NCBI RefSeq assembly: GCF_014280965.1 | Contig: NZ_JACODZ010000007.1 | Location: 310,001 to 374,000 of the forward strand | Direction of reading: 5' to 3' | Length of the DNA: 64,000 bases | From: Echinicola salinicaeni | GTDB lineage: Bacteria > Bacteroidota > Bacteroidia > Cytophagales > Cyclobacteriaceae | In this document: one piece after another, positions 44,796 to 54,247 of the stretch | Layout of the letters: every line of letters starts with the position of its first letter | Position numbering within the stretch: the first letter of the stretch is position 1 | Notes under the pieces: model-generated | What the model was told of the DNA's origin: nothing | The model's input: only the letters and a program-made list of their open reading frames with translations | Databases searched by the model: none | Made by a program: the position numbers and the translations under genes

Positions 44796-46088
44796 TTAAT
44801 CACTTGGATTGAGCAAGTTTTGCCCTACTTTACAATTCAGGCACTTCTTTTGACTACAGTAAGCATGGTGCAAACCTATCATACCTTGACTATCAAATGC
44901 ATTTGTTGGCTCCCAACCTTCACCGACAAAGCCTGAAATAATATGATTCTCCTCAGGAGGAATTTCCTGTAGCAGATCAAAACAACGCTCTCTCCACCTT
45001 TCATCATCCAAATATTTCCCATACGAAAACCAAAGGGGGACTAGAAAATTAATCCCCAACAAATGGACTATCCTTTTACTTAACAACCTGTTCTGGCGCT
45101 TTTTGCATTCCTTACTTGGGAAATAATGATATTCCCAATAAGAAGATGTGGACACCGAAAAGACTCCTTGCAAATCATTAATATTTTTGACATCATTGGT
45201 TATCAAAGAAAACAGGTTGGGACTTTGAGCCAAAATAGCTGCCAACTGAGCTATTCTAACAGAAGGATAATTGCTTGGTCGAACCCTCATAAATCTCCAT
45301 TCAGAAGAATAAACTGGTTCGGGCAAAGCATATTTTTTATGATAAAAATCATGCTCCCTTTGACCAAATCCTGAGTATTGATCAAGGGCTTCTCCATTGA
45401 AAAATCCAGCCTGCCCTAACAATATAGCTTCCAGAATCCCTCTTTTGCCTGAATGCTTTTTCAGTATTTTATAAGGAACCGACCGAGCCAGTTTTAACAT
45501 TGGCGCATTATTGACCTTAAAGCCAAAGCAATAAAACAACCACCTATAAGCCACTTCCTCCCAGTCCCCAGCTGTTGAAACTATTTCTTGGCTCACCAAC
45601 AGGCTTTTTTCTTCCAACCTTTCCACCAAGGCTTTTTCAAGTGCTGAAAACTTGATAATCCCATTTATTCCGGGCAAGAATTCATGACATAGCATTGGGC
45701 TTTTTGCTGACACTAACCGCTCATAATTCCTCAACACACTCAAAAAGACCTTTCCTTTCAATTCCAAGGTTGGAATCAGCGTCCCATCTGTCCTTCTAAT
45801 CTCTGTGTCATGCTCCCATACTACATGTAAAATCACAGAATCATAGTTGCGGTCCTTATCATGTGTATGCTGGTACCAATCAGAAGATTTTAGATGTACC
45901 TCTACATTTCCATGATGTTCCAACCTATCTATACTGATATGAGATTCCCTAAAATCAGGTCCCTCATGCAAGTTATAATACCCAATTCTCTTTACTTCCA
46001 GAGGCAGCCCATTACTTGTCCTCAAATCACCCTTATCAAAATACTGATACTTCCATATGGCATGGATAAAATTCTCTTGAAAATTCAT
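44796..46088 (-). CDS. DUF2851-family protein
   Basis: 430 residues. Opens with FIHAIWKYQYFDKGDLRTSNGLPLEVKRIGYYNLHEGPDFRESHISID, then GNVEVHLKSSDWYQHTHDKDRNYDSVILHVVWEHD. The HxxD/E-rich first 120 residues hint at a nuclease- or hydrolase-like core, but no activity is known to me. The C-terminus carries a Cys group (HAYCSQKKCLNCKVG) that may bind metal. This is DUF2851, common in Bacteroidota. It begins a same-strand run DUF2851-acetyltransferase-trhO-phosphorylase. Confidence 0.88.
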   Translation of the reverse strand: MNFQENFIHAIWKYQYFDKGDLRTSNGLPLEVKRIGYYNLHEGPDFRESHISIDRLEHHGNVEVHLKSSDWYQHTHDKDRNYDSVILHVVWEHDTEIRRTDGTLIPTLELKGKVFLSVLRNYERLVSAKSPMLCHEFLPGINGIIKFSALEKALVERLEEKSLLVSQEIVSTAGDWEEVAYRWLFYCFGFKVNNAPMLKLARSVPYKILKKHSGKRGILEAILLGQAGFFNGEALDQYSGFGQREHDFYHKKYALPEPVYSSEWRFMRVRPSNYPSVRIAQLAAILAQSPNLFSLITNDVKNINDLQGVFSVSTSSYWEYHYFPSKECKKRQNRLLSKRIVHLLGINFLVPLWFSYGKYLDDERWRERCFDLLQEIPPEENHIISGFVGEGWEPTNAFDSQGMIGLHHAYCSQKKCLNCKVGQNLLNPSD

Positions 46089-46190
46089 TTGTTAAAAAAT
46101 TTAAGCTTAAAAAGAAAACGCACTGTACCTCAGCACGATAATAATTTAATGGTAATTATCGAAAACTAAAAATCAAGGCCTTTTTCTCTA

Positions 46191-46224
46191 AACAAAAAAG
46201 CCTGTTCTCTATTTGAAAACAGGC
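46191..46224 (-). terminator. Terminator of pyrF
   Basis: A 7-bp stem (GCCTGTT, 46200-46206, with AACAGGC, 46218-46224) and an 11-base loop, with a T-run on the minus strand (46199-46194), 38 bases after the pyrF stop. Confidence 0.85.
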
Positions 46225-46262
46225 CTATTGAATAGTTCGATTAATTACTTAACAGCTCTCTA

Positions 46263-47081
46263 CTATTTACAATACTGATCTAGTAATTGTGACATTTCCT
46301 GCTGGAGTGTTTTTGCTGCTTCTCCTGCTTTGGCACCAAAATCCTCACCGTTTGAGGCATAAATAATCCCTCTTGAAGAATTCACCAACAAACCACATTC
46401 CTTATTCATTCCATATTGAGCCACCTCTTGAAGACTTCCTCCTTGCGCACCTACACCTGGAACCAAAAAGAAATGATCTGGAGCGTATTTTCTAACTTCT
46501 GCGATCTTTTCTCCCCGGGTGGCCCCTACCACATACATCAAATTCTCATCACTTCCCCATTTCTGGCTTTTTTCTAATACCTGTTGGAATAGTGGCTTTC
46601 CTCCTTCTGTTTCCAAAACTTGAAAATCCTTACTTCCCTCATTAGAAGTCAGGGCCAGTAAAATCACCCATTTACCTTCAAACTCCAAAAAAGGGCTTAC
46701 ACTATCCTTACCCATATAAGGTGCTACCGTCACTGAATCAAAATTCATCTGTTCAAAAAAAGCCTTGGCATACAATTTAGAAGTATTGCCGATATCACCT
46801 CTTTTGGCATCAGAAATGGTAAATATATCCTTTGGAATATAATCCAATGTTTTTTGGAGACTTTCCCAGCCCTTAGGCCCCAATGCCTCATAAAAAGCGA
46901 TATTAGGTTTATAAGCTACCGCATAATCAGCTGTATGATCGATAATCTGCTTATTAAACTCAAATACCGGATCTGCTTCCTTTAATAAATGTGCGGGTAT
47001 CTTTGACAGATCTGTATCCAGTCCCACACACAGAAAAGAAGATTTTTGTTGAATTTGCTTAAAGAGGCTTTTCTTGTCCAT
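46263..47081 (-). CDS. pyrF: Orotidine 5'-phosphate decarboxylase (type 2)
   Basis: 272 residues, the longer type 2 enzyme. It makes UMP from OMP. Seen: [49 protein letters not shown] (the catalytic Lys/Asp motif DAKRGDIG), [29 protein letters not shown] and [12 protein letters not shown]. It is flanked by terminators on both sides, so it is monocistronic. pyrD lies 4 kb away on the same strand. Confidence 0.97.
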   Translation of the reverse strand: MDKKSLFKQIQQKSSFLCVGLDTDLSKIPAHLLKEADPVFEFNKQIIDHTADYAVAYKPNIAFYEALGPKGWESLQKTLDYIPKDIFTISDAKRGDIGNTSKLYAKAFFEQMNFDSVTVAPYMGKDSVSPFLEFEGKWVILLALTSNEGSKDFQVLETEGGKPLFQQVLEKSQKWGSDENLMYVVGATRGEKIAEVRKYAPDHFFLVPGVGAQGGSLQEVAQYGMNKECGLLVNSSRGIIYASNGEDFGAKAGEAAKTLQQEMSQLLDQYCK

Positions 47082-47097
47082 TTTTCAATCGTTTTGG

Positions 47098-47105
47098 CAA
47101 AAATA
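47098..47105 (-). promoter_or_regulatory. -7 box of pyrF, next to the upstream terminator
   Basis: Minus strand TATTTTTG, an exact TAnnTTTG match 17 bases before the ATG. It directly adjoins the T-run of the lolA terminator, so any -33 element would fall inside that hairpin. Confidence 0.4.
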
Positions 47106-47154
47106 AAAAAAATAGCACGCACTAAACTTAAAATCGTTTAGTATCTGTGCTATT
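47105..47154 (-). terminator. Terminator of ftsK-lolA
   Basis: Outer stem AATAGCAC/GTGCTATT (47111-47118 with 47147-47154) and inner stem ACTAAAC/GTTTAGT (47121-47127 with 47136-47142), with an eight-base T-run on the minus strand, 29 bases after the lolA stop. Confidence 0.85.
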
Positions 47155-47182
47155 CTTAACTTTTTCGTACTAAATGGATAAA

Positions 47183-47836
47183 TCAGCGTAAATCGATCAC
47201 CTCCACATCTACATGCTCCGTCACATCAAATGCAAAAAATGAATTGTTTAAATCCACATCTGTTTTTACATTTTTAAATTCATATTTAAAACTTCCTCCG
47301 TCAGCATCAGAAACTTCCCAACCTACAAGATCCTTATTAGCTTTATCTACATATAAAACAATGGTACTAAACTGGGCATTGGTGTTTTCGGCAGTAAGCT
47401 TTATTTTCTGAACTAATTTCCCCCCCAATCTTTCTTCTCCCAAAAGAGCATAATCATACCCCTTTTTATACAGGTTGTAAATACTGGAGGGAGTCAATTC
47501 ATCAGGATCATCACTGACTGTATTAATGGTTACTTCCTTATAATTTCCTGTCTTGATATATGTCCAGACCGTTTCTCCATTATTATAAATCTCCTGGTCA
47601 TCCAAAATCAACTTATATCGATTTCCTTTGACAGCAACCTCTCCTTTACTGGACTGACTTGCTCCATCAAGATCATTATAATAATAATATTCAAAAGTGG
47701 CCTGAATGCCATTCAACGACTGATACCGTTCACTCACTTGATCAAGCACAAGCTTTGCATTTGGGTCTTTTTGTGCCAAAACCTGGCACTGAAATCCCAA
47801 AACAAGTACCGCAAATAATAATATTTTTTTTAACAT
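47183..47836 (-). CDS. LolA-like outer-membrane lipoprotein carrier
   Basis: 217 residues. Signal peptide (LLFAVLVLGFQCQVLAQK), then the LolA fold: VLDQVSERYQSLNGIQATFEYYYYND, GEVAVKGNRYKLILDDQEIYNNGETVWTYI, VQKIKLTAENTNAQFSTIVLYVDKANKDLVGWEV. LolA carries lipoproteins through the periplasm, fitting a genome with many lipoproteins. It starts 32 bases after ftsK, the conserved ftsK-lolA order of bacteria, and ends at a long hairpin. Confidence 0.88.
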   Translation of the reverse strand: MLKKILLFAVLVLGFQCQVLAQKDPNAKLVLDQVSERYQSLNGIQATFEYYYYNDLDGASQSSKGEVAVKGNRYKLILDDQEIYNNGETVWTYIKTGNYKEVTINTVSDDPDELTPSSIYNLYKKGYDYALLGEERLGGKLVQKIKLTAENTNAQFSTIVLYVDKANKDLVGWEVSDADGGSFKYEFKNVKTDVDLNNSFFAFDVTEHVDVEVIDLR

Positions 47837-47868
47837 AATTAACCTTCTATTTTAGGCTTTATAGCATT

Positions 47869-50382
47869 TTAGAGGTTACTCAATAACTGTTCCAAACTAA
47901 CTTCATCCTGAACCAACACTTCTCTTGCCTTACTCCCTTCAAATGGCCCTACCACACCAGCTGCCTCTAATTGGTCAATGATCCTACCTGCACGGTTATA
48001 GCCTAGCTTCAGTTTTCTCTGAATCAATGAGGTACTACCCTGTTGATGCAAAACAATCAGTTTGGCTGCATCCTCAAAAAGTGGATCTCTATCAGACAAG
48101 TCAACATCACCTACATTACTATCTCCATCCTCACCCTCAAATTCAGGCAATATATACGCATCACCGTATCCACGCTGTTCTCCGATCCATTCACAGACAG
48201 CCTCCACCTCCGGTGTATCCAAAAAGGCACATTGCAAACGGATCACATCAGACCCCTGAGAAAGCAGCATATCCCCCATACCGATCAGCTGTTCAGCACC
48301 GCCGGCATCCAAAATGGTCCTACTGTCCACTTTTGAGGTAACCCTAAAGGAAAGTCTTGCAGGGAAATTGGCCTTTATAATACCGGTTATTACATTTACT
48401 GATGGTCGCTGAGTCGCTACCACCAAATGAATACCGATGGCCCTTGCCAGCTGTGCAAGTCGGGCAATAGGTGCTTCAATTTCCTTGCCAGCAGTCATCA
48501 TTAAATCGGCCAATTCATCTATAACCAATACTATATATGGCATAAACTTATGCCCTTTGTCAGGGCTAAGCTTTCTTGCCACAAATTTGGCGTTGTATTC
48601 TTTAAGGTTTCTACATCCCGCATCTTTCAAAAGGTCATATCGATTATCCATCTCGATACAAAGGGAATTCAGCGTATAGATTACCTTTTTGGTATCAGTA
48701 ATAATAGCATCTTCCGCATTCGGCAATTTAGCCAAGAAATGCCGCTCAATTTTGTTGAAAAGAGTAAGCTCCACCTTTTTGGGATCTACCAAAACAAACT
48801 TAAGCTGAGCAGGGTGTTTCTTATAAACCAGTGAAGCCAAAATCACATTTAAACCTACTGATTTACCCTGTCCAGTCGCACCAGCCATCAATAGGTGAGG
48901 CATCTTCGCCAAGTCCACGACAAATACTTCATTTGAAATGGTTTTCCCCAAGGCAACAGGAAGATCCTTATCACTTTTCATGAACTTTTCAGTACCTAAA
49001 ACAGACCGGGCAGCTACCAACTCCCTGTTTTTATTAGGCACTTCTATACCGATGGTCCCTTTACCTGGTATCGGTGCAATGATCCTAATCCCCAATGCTG
49101 CCAAACTCAAGGCGATATCATCTTCGAGATTTTTGATTTTCGAAATCTTCACTCCTGGATCAGGGACAATTTCATATAAGGTGACGGTAGGACCGATAGT
49201 GGCTTTGATTTCCTGAATACCAATTTTGAAATTCACCAAAGTCTCTACGATCTTATTTTTGTTTTCTTCCAGTTCTTGCCTGGTAACAGTCACTTTTTGT
49301 TGGTCATACTCATTAAGAAGATCAATGTTTGGATACTGATAAGAAGCCAAGTCCAAAGTAGGATCATATGGATCTAAATTTTCCACCTCACTTACCGTCT
49401 TTTCCTCCTTGGCCGCTTTCTCTACTGTAAACCTCTTTTCACCTTCTCGCTCTTCCTGCACTTTATCCTCACTGACCATGGCCTGGTCTTCAATATTAAA
49501 AGCAGGTTCTGGAGAGCTTGGTTTGTTCTTCGTAGGTTTTTCATTTTTGATGGTCCAACTTTGCCCATCATCTTCCTCTTCCACTAAATCCTCCTCTAGG
49601 TCTGCAAGGCCTTCTGTATTTCCTTCTTCCAAAATAGCTGAAGCATTTTCTGTGGCAGCGCCGCTCTCCCTTTCTGTTGAAGCCGCTGAAACTGCCAATT
49701 CAGCATCCATTTGTCCCTCATCATCGCTTACACTCTTCACATCTCCCTGTAACCATTCAATATGTGTTATATTGAAGAAAAACACGACAAAGATCAGCAA
49801 GGAACCAAATATCAAAATAAAGGTTCCCCAACCCAAAAATTCATCTGAAAGCACCGCCATCTCATATCCAAAACCTCCACTTAGGAATTGAAGGTAATTA
49901 AAGCCATCAAGAATATGGACCACATAACCTAACAACAATCCAATCCAAAAAATAAAAAACAAACCAAAGGCACTGTATTGGGTCAGTGGAATCAAGGTCT
50001 TCTTAAAGGCCCATTTAAATCCAAGGATAAATAGAAATGGAGGCAAGAGGAATGCTGCCAAGCCAAACCACCTGAATATCAACCAATGTGAAATCCAAGC
50101 ACCCGCATATCCCAGCCAGTTTCTTGCTTCGGCTGCATTTTCCCTAAAAGACACGCCTTCTTCACTTACACTAGTGACCACGCTTTGATCCGAAGGTCCA
50201 GTAAACAAGTAACCTAAAAATGCAAAAAACAAAAACGCACCAACCATCATAAACAAAATACCGAAGGATAACGCTATTTTTTTATCCTTAAGGGCATCTA
50301 TGGAAAAATTAAAAGATCGTTTCTTCTTTTTGGCTTTTTCTTTCTTTCTGAAGGTATTTGATTTATATGTATTTGAAGCCAT
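47869..50382 (-). CDS. ftsK: DNA translocase FtsK/SpoIIIE
   Basis: 837 residues. Four to five N-terminal membrane segments (about 35-62, 98-122, 135-158, 185-203), an acidic linker (about 220-340), the motor with Walker A GATGQGKS (501-508) and Walker B VLVIDE (ending at Glu623), and a C-terminal winged-helix gamma domain (about 775-837: LIVLHQQGSTSLIQRKLKLGYNRAGRIIDQLEAAGVVG). It pumps DNA at the septum and activates XerCD at dif. A XerD-type recombinase gene lies 12 kb away. Followed by lolA. Confidence 0.96.
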   Translation of the reverse strand: MASNTYKSNTFRKKEKAKKKKRSFNFSIDALKDKKIALSFGILFMMVGAFLFFAFLGYLFTGPSDQSVVTSVSEEGVSFRENAAEARNWLGYAGAWISHWLIFRWFGLAAFLLPPFLFILGFKWAFKKTLIPLTQYSAFGLFFIFWIGLLLGYVVHILDGFNYLQFLSGGFGYEMAVLSDEFLGWGTFILIFGSLLIFVVFFFNITHIEWLQGDVKSVSDDEGQMDAELAVSAASTERESGAATENASAILEEGNTEGLADLEEDLVEEEDDGQSWTIKNEKPTKNKPSSPEPAFNIEDQAMVSEDKVQEEREGEKRFTVEKAAKEEKTVSEVENLDPYDPTLDLASYQYPNIDLLNEYDQQKVTVTRQELEENKNKIVETLVNFKIGIQEIKATIGPTVTLYEIVPDPGVKISKIKNLEDDIALSLAALGIRIIAPIPGKGTIGIEVPNKNRELVAARSVLGTEKFMKSDKDLPVALGKTISNEVFVVDLAKMPHLLMAGATGQGKSVGLNVILASLVYKKHPAQLKFVLVDPKKVELTLFNKIERHFLAKLPNAEDAIITDTKKVIYTLNSLCIEMDNRYDLLKDAGCRNLKEYNAKFVARKLSPDKGHKFMPYIVLVIDELADLMMTAGKEIEAPIARLAQLARAIGIHLVVATQRPSVNVITGIIKANFPARLSFRVTSKVDSRTILDAGGAEQLIGMGDMLLSQGSDVIRLQCAFLDTPEVEAVCEWIGEQRGYGDAYILPEFEGEDGDSNVGDVDLSDRDPLFEDAAKLIVLHQQGSTSLIQRKLKLGYNRAGRIIDQLEAAGVVGPFEGSKAREVLVQDEVSLEQLLSNL

Positions 50383-50446
50383 AATTCTTCAATGATCCAC
50401 TTTTAATGAACAATAAGATAATTGTAATCTTGAAATATAGAAAATA

Positions 50447-51496
50447 TCAGCGGCTGTAATACTTTTTTAAGCCTTTTTTAATTCTCTTCATCAGCGCTGG
50501 GCCTTCATAAATCATACCTGAATAAACCTGTACCAAACTTGCTCCAGCCTCTAGTTTTTCTATAGCATCCTCAGCACTGAAAATACCTCCGACTCCGATA
50601 ATAGGAAAGGAATGATTGGAATTTTCTGCCAAATATTTAATTACCTCTGTGCTTCTTTTTCCCAACACCTTACCACTTACACCTCCAGCACCTATTGCTT
50701 CTACTTTTTCCTGCGGAGTCCTCAGTTTACTCCTGTCTATGGTGGTGTTGGTAGCTATTACCCCATCAATTTTAGTTTCTTGAACAATGGCTATAATATC
50801 ATCTAATTGACCGTCCGTTAAGTCTGGAGCTATTTTAAGTAATATTGGCTTTGGATGATCCATCTGATCATTCTTCTCCTTAATGGAAAGCAAAAGCTTT
50901 TTGAGCGGTTCTTTTTCCTGCAAATCCCTAAGATTTGGGGTATTTGGAGAACTCACGTTAACCACAAAATAATCCACATAGGGATGAAGTGCCTTAAGAC
51001 AAATAAGATAATCATCCTCGGCTTTATCATTTGGAGTCACCTTATTCTTTCCAATGTTCCCTCCAATCAACACCTTGGACTTTCTGTTCTTAAGCCTACT
51101 GATAGCGCCTTCCACTCCGCCATTATTGAAGCCCATTCGGTTAACCAGCGATTCATCTTCTGGCAACCTAAAAAGCCTAGGCTGCGGGTTGCCATCTTGG
51201 GGCTTGGGAGTCAAAGTCCCTATCTCAATAAACCCAAAACCCAGCATGGACATCTCATCTATTAGCTTAGCATCTTTGTCAAATCCAGCTGCAAGACCAA
51301 CAGGATTTTTGAATTTCAAACCAAATACTTCTCTCTCCAATGAAGGATCTTCAAAATAAAACATGCGCTTGATAATCCCCTTGACAAGAGGCAAATTGAA
51401 GGCCAATTTGGTCATTGAGAAGGTGAAATGGTGGGCATCTTCAGCACCTTTTCTAAAAAGAAAAGGCTTCATTATGGACTTATACACAGACATCAT
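50447..51496 (-). CDS. pyrD: Dihydroorotate dehydrogenase (quinone), class 2
   Basis: 349 residues. The N-terminal helical extension ([24 protein letters not shown]) is the membrane-binding part of class 2 enzymes. FMN and substrate motifs: [60 protein letters not shown] (catalytic Ser), [16 protein letters not shown], and [13 protein letters not shown] with the final [12 protein letters not shown]. It oxidises dihydroorotate and passes electrons to menaquinone. An alternative start at the second Met is possible. Confidence 0.96.
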   Translation of the reverse strand: MMSVYKSIMKPFLFRKGAEDAHHFTFSMTKLAFNLPLVKGIIKRMFYFEDPSLEREVFGLKFKNPVGLAAGFDKDAKLIDEMSMLGFGFIEIGTLTPKPQDGNPQPRLFRLPEDESLVNRMGFNNGGVEGAISRLKNRKSKVLIGGNIGKNKVTPNDKAEDDYLICLKALHPYVDYFVVNVSSPNTPNLRDLQEKEPLKKLLLSIKEKNDQMDHPKPILLKIAPDLTDGQLDDIIAIVQETKIDGVIATNTTIDRSKLRTPQEKVEAIGAGGVSGKVLGKRSTEVIKYLAENSNHSFPIIGVGGIFSAEDAIEKLEAGASLVQVYSGMIYEGPALMKRIKKGLKKYYSR

Positions 51497-51752
51497 GGAT
51501 TAATTTTAAAATGCTAAATTAATTGAAATCAATGGAAAGCTATATCAAATTGATGGTTTCATAAGAAATTAATTCAGCAATAAATTGATAACTCCTTTTG
51601 CCTTAAGTTTTCACAAGAACACAAAGGGCGCTTGCACTAAAACTTAAATGATTAAATTAGCCCAGCAAAAGGATGCTTTTGCCTTTTATTATTAATGGCA
51701 TTTCAACAACAATAATCCCAAACAATATATAGGACACTAGACATATTTACCA

Positions 51753-54122
51753 ATGAAAAAGATTTTTATCATCATTTATTGTTTTTCAACACTAATCAAC
51801 CTTTCATGTACACCAAAAGAAGATTCAAAAACCAACACTAAAATATGGTATAAACAACCTGCCAAAAACTGGAATGAGGCCTTGCCTGTTGGAAATGGCC
51901 GACTGGGAGCAATGATTTATGGAAAAACAGACATTGAACATATTCAGCTCAATGAGGATAGCCTTTGGCCTGGGGGACCAAACTGGGGCACATCTCAGGG
52001 AAATCCAGAAGACCTCAAAGCCATACGTAAGTTAATCAAAGAAGGAAAAGTACATGCGGCGGACAGACTAATTGTGGAAAAGTTTTCAAAGGGAAGAGTT
52101 GTAAGATCCCATCAAACCATGGGCGATCTATTTATTGATTTTGACAGGCAAGCTGAAATCGAAAACTATACCAGAGACCTAAGTTTTGATAATGCATTGG
52201 CTACTGTCAGCTATTCTGTAGGTGAATCTTCTTTCTCAGAACATGTATTTTCTTCCGCTGTAGATGATGTCTTGGTAATTCAACTTGAAACGGATGCAAA
52301 AGAGGGAATGAATTTTGACCTAAGCCTAAGTAGACCCGAAGACAAAGGTCATCCTACAGTAATGGTTTCAGTTCCCAACCAACATGAATTGGTGATGTCT
52401 GGAGAAGTCACTCAGTATGGTGCCATCCTACAAGGCAAGCCTACTCCATTAGAATCGGGGGTAAAATTTGAAACTCGGCTAAAAGTCAGCACCAAAGGAG
52501 GCAACTCAACTGTAAAAGGAAATTCACTCTCTCTCACAGGAGTCAATGAAGCGATCATATATATAGTTTGCAACACTTCATTCTATAGCCAAGACTTTAA
52601 AGCAAATAATGAAGCCACCCTAGCTAAACTTGAAAATAAATCATTAGATAACATTCTGAAAGATCATAAAGATGATTTTTCAGAACACTATAATAGAGTC
52701 AGCATTGACTTGGGAAATCATGAATTGGACAGCTTAGCTACGGACGAAAGACTACAATTAGTTAAAACAGGTAAAAAAGACGCAGGATTAGCTGCCACCT
52801 TATTTCAATATGGTAGATACTTACTAATCTCTTCCTCTAGACCTGGCACTAACCCTGCAAATTTACAGGGGATTTGGAATGAGTTCATTGAAGCACCTTG
52901 GAATGCTGATTACCATTTAAACATTAATCTACAAATGAATTACTGGCCTGCAGGGCCTACCAATTTAGCAGAAATGCAATTACCCTTATTTGACTTTGGA
53001 GACAGATTAATTGAAAAAGGAAAAATCCTCGCTAAGGAACAGTACGGTATCAACAGGGGCAGTGTCATCCATCACACCACTGACCTTTGGGCGGCACCTT
53101 GGATGAGAGCAAACCAACCCTACTGGGGAGCATGGATTCATGGAGGAGGGTGGCTCGCTCAGCATTATTGGGAGCACTATAGGTTCACCCAAGACATGAA
53201 TTTTCTTAGGGACAGGGCCTATCCTGCATTGAAAGCCTTTGCGGCCTTTTACCTGGATTGGCTAGAACTGGATGAGGAAACAGGACGATACGTTTCCTAC
53301 CCCGAAACATCTCCAGAAAACTCCTACTTTGCAGAGGACGGAAAGCCTGCTGCCGTTTCATATGGAGCTGCAATGGGACACCAAATCATTAGGGAAGTAT
53401 TTGACAACACATTGGCAGCAGCTAAAATCTTGGAAATTGAAGATGAATTAACCGATGAGATAAAAGTAAAAAGGGAATCTTTGACTTCAGGCATCAAGAT
53501 AGGACCTGACGGCAGATTATTGGAATGGAACAAAAGTTTTGAAGAACCTGAAAAAGGGCACAGACACATGTCCCATTTATATGCTTTGCACCCCGGTGAT
53601 GATATCACAATATCGACCCCTGAGGAATTTGATGCCGCTAAAAAAACAATCAGCTACCGGCTGGAACACGGAGGAGCAGGCACCGGTTGGAGCAGAGCCT
53701 GGATGATAAATTTCAATGCTCGACTTCAAGATCAAGAAGCTGCCGAGGAAAACCTATATAAGCTCCTAGAAGTATCCACTGGAAATAATTTATTTAACCT
53801 TCACCCTCCCTTCCAAATTGATGGTAATTTTGGCTTTACTGCTGGAGTTGCAGAATTATTGGTACAATCTCATGAAGGCTTCATCAGGATACTTCCTACT
53901 CTGCCACCAAGCTGGAAAACTGGAACTATAAAAGGCCTAGTAGCAAGAGGAAATATTGAAGTGGATATAAAATGGGAGGAAGGCAAACTGGTCAAAATTG
54001 GTTTGCTAAGCAAATCTGATCAAAACAAAGAAGTTCTTTATAATGACAGGAAAGTCTCTCTGAACCTTACAAAAAATAAAAAGGTTTGGCTGGACACCGA
54101 TTTGAACTTGATTACGGAATAA
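51753..54122 (+). CDS. GH95 glycoside hydrolase, probable alpha-L-fucosidase, lipoprotein
   Basis: 789 residues. Signal with lipobox (STLINLSCTPK), so it is surface- or periplasm-anchored. An N-terminal beta domain begins WYKQPAKNWNEALPVGNGRLGAMIYG. The (alpha/alpha)6 catalytic part carries the GH95 residues: His388, Asn390 and Asn392 in WNADYHLNINLQMNYW, the acid Glu518 in YPETSPEN, and Asp690 in FQIDGNFG. Fucosidases of this family keep that His, while the known alpha-L-galactosidase has Thr there, as I recall, so fucosidase is preferred. It is alone on its strand until the SusCD operon 2 kb on. Confidence 0.93.
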   Translation: MKKIFIIIYCFSTLINLSCTPKEDSKTNTKIWYKQPAKNWNEALPVGNGRLGAMIYGKTDIEHIQLNEDSLWPGGPNWGTSQGNPEDLKAIRKLIKEGKVHAADRLIVEKFSKGRVVRSHQTMGDLFIDFDRQAEIENYTRDLSFDNALATVSYSVGESSFSEHVFSSAVDDVLVIQLETDAKEGMNFDLSLSRPEDKGHPTVMVSVPNQHELVMSGEVTQYGAILQGKPTPLESGVKFETRLKVSTKGGNSTVKGNSLSLTGVNEAIIYIVCNTSFYSQDFKANNEATLAKLENKSLDNILKDHKDDFSEHYNRVSIDLGNHELDSLATDERLQLVKTGKKDAGLAATLFQYGRYLLISSSRPGTNPANLQGIWNEFIEAPWNADYHLNINLQMNYWPAGPTNLAEMQLPLFDFGDRLIEKGKILAKEQYGINRGSVIHHTTDLWAAPWMRANQPYWGAWIHGGGWLAQHYWEHYRFTQDMNFLRDRAYPALKAFAAFYLDWLELDEETGRYVSYPETSPENSYFAEDGKPAAVSYGAAMGHQIIREVFDNTLAAAKILEIEDELTDEIKVKRESLTSGIKIGPDGRLLEWNKSFEEPEKGHRHMSHLYALHPGDDITISTPEEFDAAKKTISYRLEHGGAGTGWSRAWMINFNARLQDQEAAEENLYKLLEVSTGNNLFNLHPPFQIDGNFGFTAGVAELLVQSHEGFIRILPTLPPSWKTGTIKGLVARGNIEVDIKWEEGKLVKIGLLSKSDQNKEVLYNDRKVSLNLTKNKKVWLDTDLNLITE

Positions 54123-54170
54123 AACATAACCCCTTGATGCTCTTTAAAAAGTTATGTTTCCAAAAGAAAA

Positions 54171-54207
54171 ATAAAGAAGTTGGGATTCAATTAGAATCCC
54201 CAACTTC
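54171..54207 (-). terminator. Terminator of the dihaem cytochrome gene
   Basis: A long stem GAAGTTGGG-ATTC with GAATCCCCAACTTC (one bulge, 54176-54188 with 54194-54207). On the minus strand it leads into TTTATTTTTCTTTT, so it terminates the cytochrome gene; on the plus strand it could also slow GH95 transcripts. Confidence 0.75.
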
Positions 54208-54247
54208 TTAGAAGTGATTAATCCACTTTTTCAATCTATTAATATAC

